DNA of 64,000 nt, taken from positions 124,001-188,000 of the forward strand of contig CAWIOX010000030.1 in assembly GCA_963837775.1 (NCBI GenBank), given 5' to 3'. This DNA comes from CAWIOX01 sp963837775. Its GTDB lineage: Bacteria; Pseudomonadota; Gammaproteobacteria; Burkholderiales; Burkholderiaceae_D. The stretch's first letter is position 1. Each line of letters starts with the position of its first letter. Positions 62,610 to 64,000 of this stretch are shown here, one piece after another. The translations under genes and the position numbers were made by a program. The notes beneath the pieces are model-generated. The model ran no database searches and was not told where the DNA came from. It was given only the letters and a program-made list of their open reading frames with translations.

Positions 62610-64000
62610 TCATCCGGCTTGAAATGCATGATCCAATCCCGCCGCAAATTCCTCGAACTCGTCCAGCGGCAGCGGGCGGCTGAACAGATAGCCCTGGTAG
62701 GCATGGCAGCCGTGGCGCGCGAGGAAGTCGCGCTGCGCCTCGGTTTCCACGCCTTCGGCGATCACCGCCAGCCCCAGGCTCTCGGCCAGGGCGATGATGG
62801 TCTTGGCGATGGCGGCATCGTTGGGGTCGGTCAGGATGTCGCGCACGAAGACTGGTCGATCTTCAGCTGGTCCAGCGGCAGGCGCTTCAGGTAGGACAGC
62901 GAGGAATAGCCGGTGCCGAAGTCGTCCAGCGAGAAGCCCACGCCCTGCGCCTTCAGCGCGCTCATCTTGGCGATGATGTCCTCCACGTTGTCGACCAGCA
63001 GGCTTTCGGTCAGTTCCAGCTTGAGCCGGTGCGGGTTGGCGCCGGTGCGCTGCCAGCACCGCCAGCACCTGCTCGACGAAATCCGGCTGGCGGAACTGGC
63101 GGGCGCTGACATTCACCGCCAGCGTCAGATGGGCCAGTCTCCGGCTGCGTGGCCCAGGCCGCCAGCTGGGCGCAGGCGGTTTCCAGCACCCAGTGGCCCA
63201 GCGGCAGGATCAGGCCGGTTTCCTCGGCCAGCGGAATGAACTCGGCCGGCGACACCATGCCGCGCTGCGGATGCTGCCAGCGCACCAGCGCTTCGGCCCC
63301 GGTGATGCGGCCTCGCCGTCCACCTGCGGCTGGTAGTACAGCAGGAACTGGTCTTTGCTGCAAGCGCCTCGCGCAGGTCCGCTTCCAGCGCGCGCGCGGC
63401 CGTGACCGCGGCCTGCATCTCCGGGTCGAAGAAGCGCAGGGTGTTGCGGCCTGCGGCCTTGGCCTGGTACATGGCCAGGTCGGCCTGCTTCAGCAGCTCG
63501 TCGATGCTCTCCTGGTGCTCGCCGAACAGGGTGACGCCGATGCTGGGCGTGCTGTGATGCTCGTAGCCGGCGAGCTGGTAGGGCTGGCTGAGGCGGCCAG
63601 AATTTTTTCGCCCACGGCTTCGGCCTGGGTGGCCGCTTCCAGCGCGTTCTCGCTCAGATCTTCCAGCATCACCACGAACTCGTCGCCGCCCAGGCGGGCC
63701 ACGGTGTCGCCTTCGCGCACGCAGGTGAGCAGGCGCTGGGCGACCTGCTGCAGCAGCAGGTCGCCCTTGTCATGGCCGAGGGTGTCGTTGAGCGTCTTGA
63801 AGTTGTCCAGATCGATGAACAGCAGCGCGCCTTCGCGCTGGTGCGGGCGCTGGCGGCCAGCGCCTGCTGCAGCCGGTCCATCAGCAGCCGGCGGTTGGGC
63901 AGGCGGGTCAGCGGGTCGTAGAAGGCCAGATTGTTGATCTCGTCCTCGGCCGCCTTGCGCTGCGGTGATGTCGGTGAAAGTGCCGACGTAATGGGTGACG
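62610..64000 (-). pseudogene. GGDEF/EAL signalling protein, multiply frameshifted, runs off window
   Basis: The minus strand reads from a PAS-type end (VTHYVGTFTDIT) into a GGDEF domain with the intact active site ARLGGDEFVVMLEDL, followed by an EAL domain (GAEALVRWQHP, LKLELTESLLV, SLDDFGTGYSSLSYLK, VIAEGVETEAQRDFL) ending near residue AAGLDHAFQAG. It would make and break cyclic di-GMP. At least six indels break the frame between 62850 and 63960. The 5' part lies beyond the window. The G+C content looks higher than in the neighbouring genes. Whether decayed or misread is unclear; orn could finish pGpG turnover. Confidence 0.75.

Overview
The window reads as the chromosome of a betaproteobacterium, most likely family Oxalobacteraceae (order Burkholderiales). 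This is an inference from moderately high G+C, the rpsP-rimM-trmD-rplS operon followed by nudL, a CobD-like gene, a DUF3579 gene and argG/argF, a ybgC-tolQRAB-pal-cpoB operon, and close betaproteobacterial-type proteins throughout. Most of the content is core metabolism and housekeeping. No prophage, CRISPR array, rRNA or intact insertion sequence was found.

Layout. 0.3-3.6 kb: a LysR regulator divergent from a TSUP permease, then a glycerophosphodiesterase and a small secreted protein. 3.7-11.1 kb: alaS, a TusA-like protein, etfB-etfA and an acyl-CoA dehydrogenase, which together form an electron-transfer and fatty-acid oxidation block. 11.3-16.5 kb: a DUF1059 protein, a membrane protein, aminopeptidase P, dadA with a divergent Lrp-type regulator, and a TM2 protein. 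16.8-30.2 kb: translation genes, nudL, arginine biosynthesis, rsgA, phhB, an M48 peptidase, orn, a YecA-like protein, srkA and an EamA exporter. 30.2-32.1 kb: an accessory patch with a methyltransferase and a decayed IS1182-type transposase. 32.1-33.1 kb: tRNA genes, namely Lys-CTT, a degenerate-looking Gln-CTG, and three near-identical Lys-TTT. 33.1-38.5 kb: the Tol-Pal operon on the minus strand. 38.6-44.5 kb: two FAH-family hydrolases, a glycine-zipper lipoprotein, a small conserved protein, a poorly coding stretch with two short candidate genes, a cytochrome c and a sugar nucleotidyltransferase. 44.7-53.5 kb: a single 2926-residue cyclic beta-glucan synthase. 53.9-64 kb: htpG and a signalling neighbourhood (cheV, a DUF1631 gene, a chemoreceptor, a GGDEF/EAL protein).

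Two observations stand out. First, ten dispersed copies of an about 75-nt intergenic element (A-J) occur across the window. Each begins with a GGG(A/G)GTAT box, most end with a GGAGTATATTTT-like box, and the copies can form two adjacent hairpins with compensatory base changes. All lie in convergent or tandem gene gaps and none in a divergent gap. I know of no named family matching it. Second, many conserved genes (pepP, argF, tolB, tolR, pal, an FAH hydrolase and others) carry single-base indels, mostly insertions. Because essential or highly conserved genes are hit, sequencing error is the first explanation. The chemoreceptor and DUF1631 genes additionally carry in-frame TGA codons and may be truly decayed.

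All calls come from reading the sequence and translated proteins by eye. No database search, folding program or alignment software was run. Positions of indels are accurate to a few bases.
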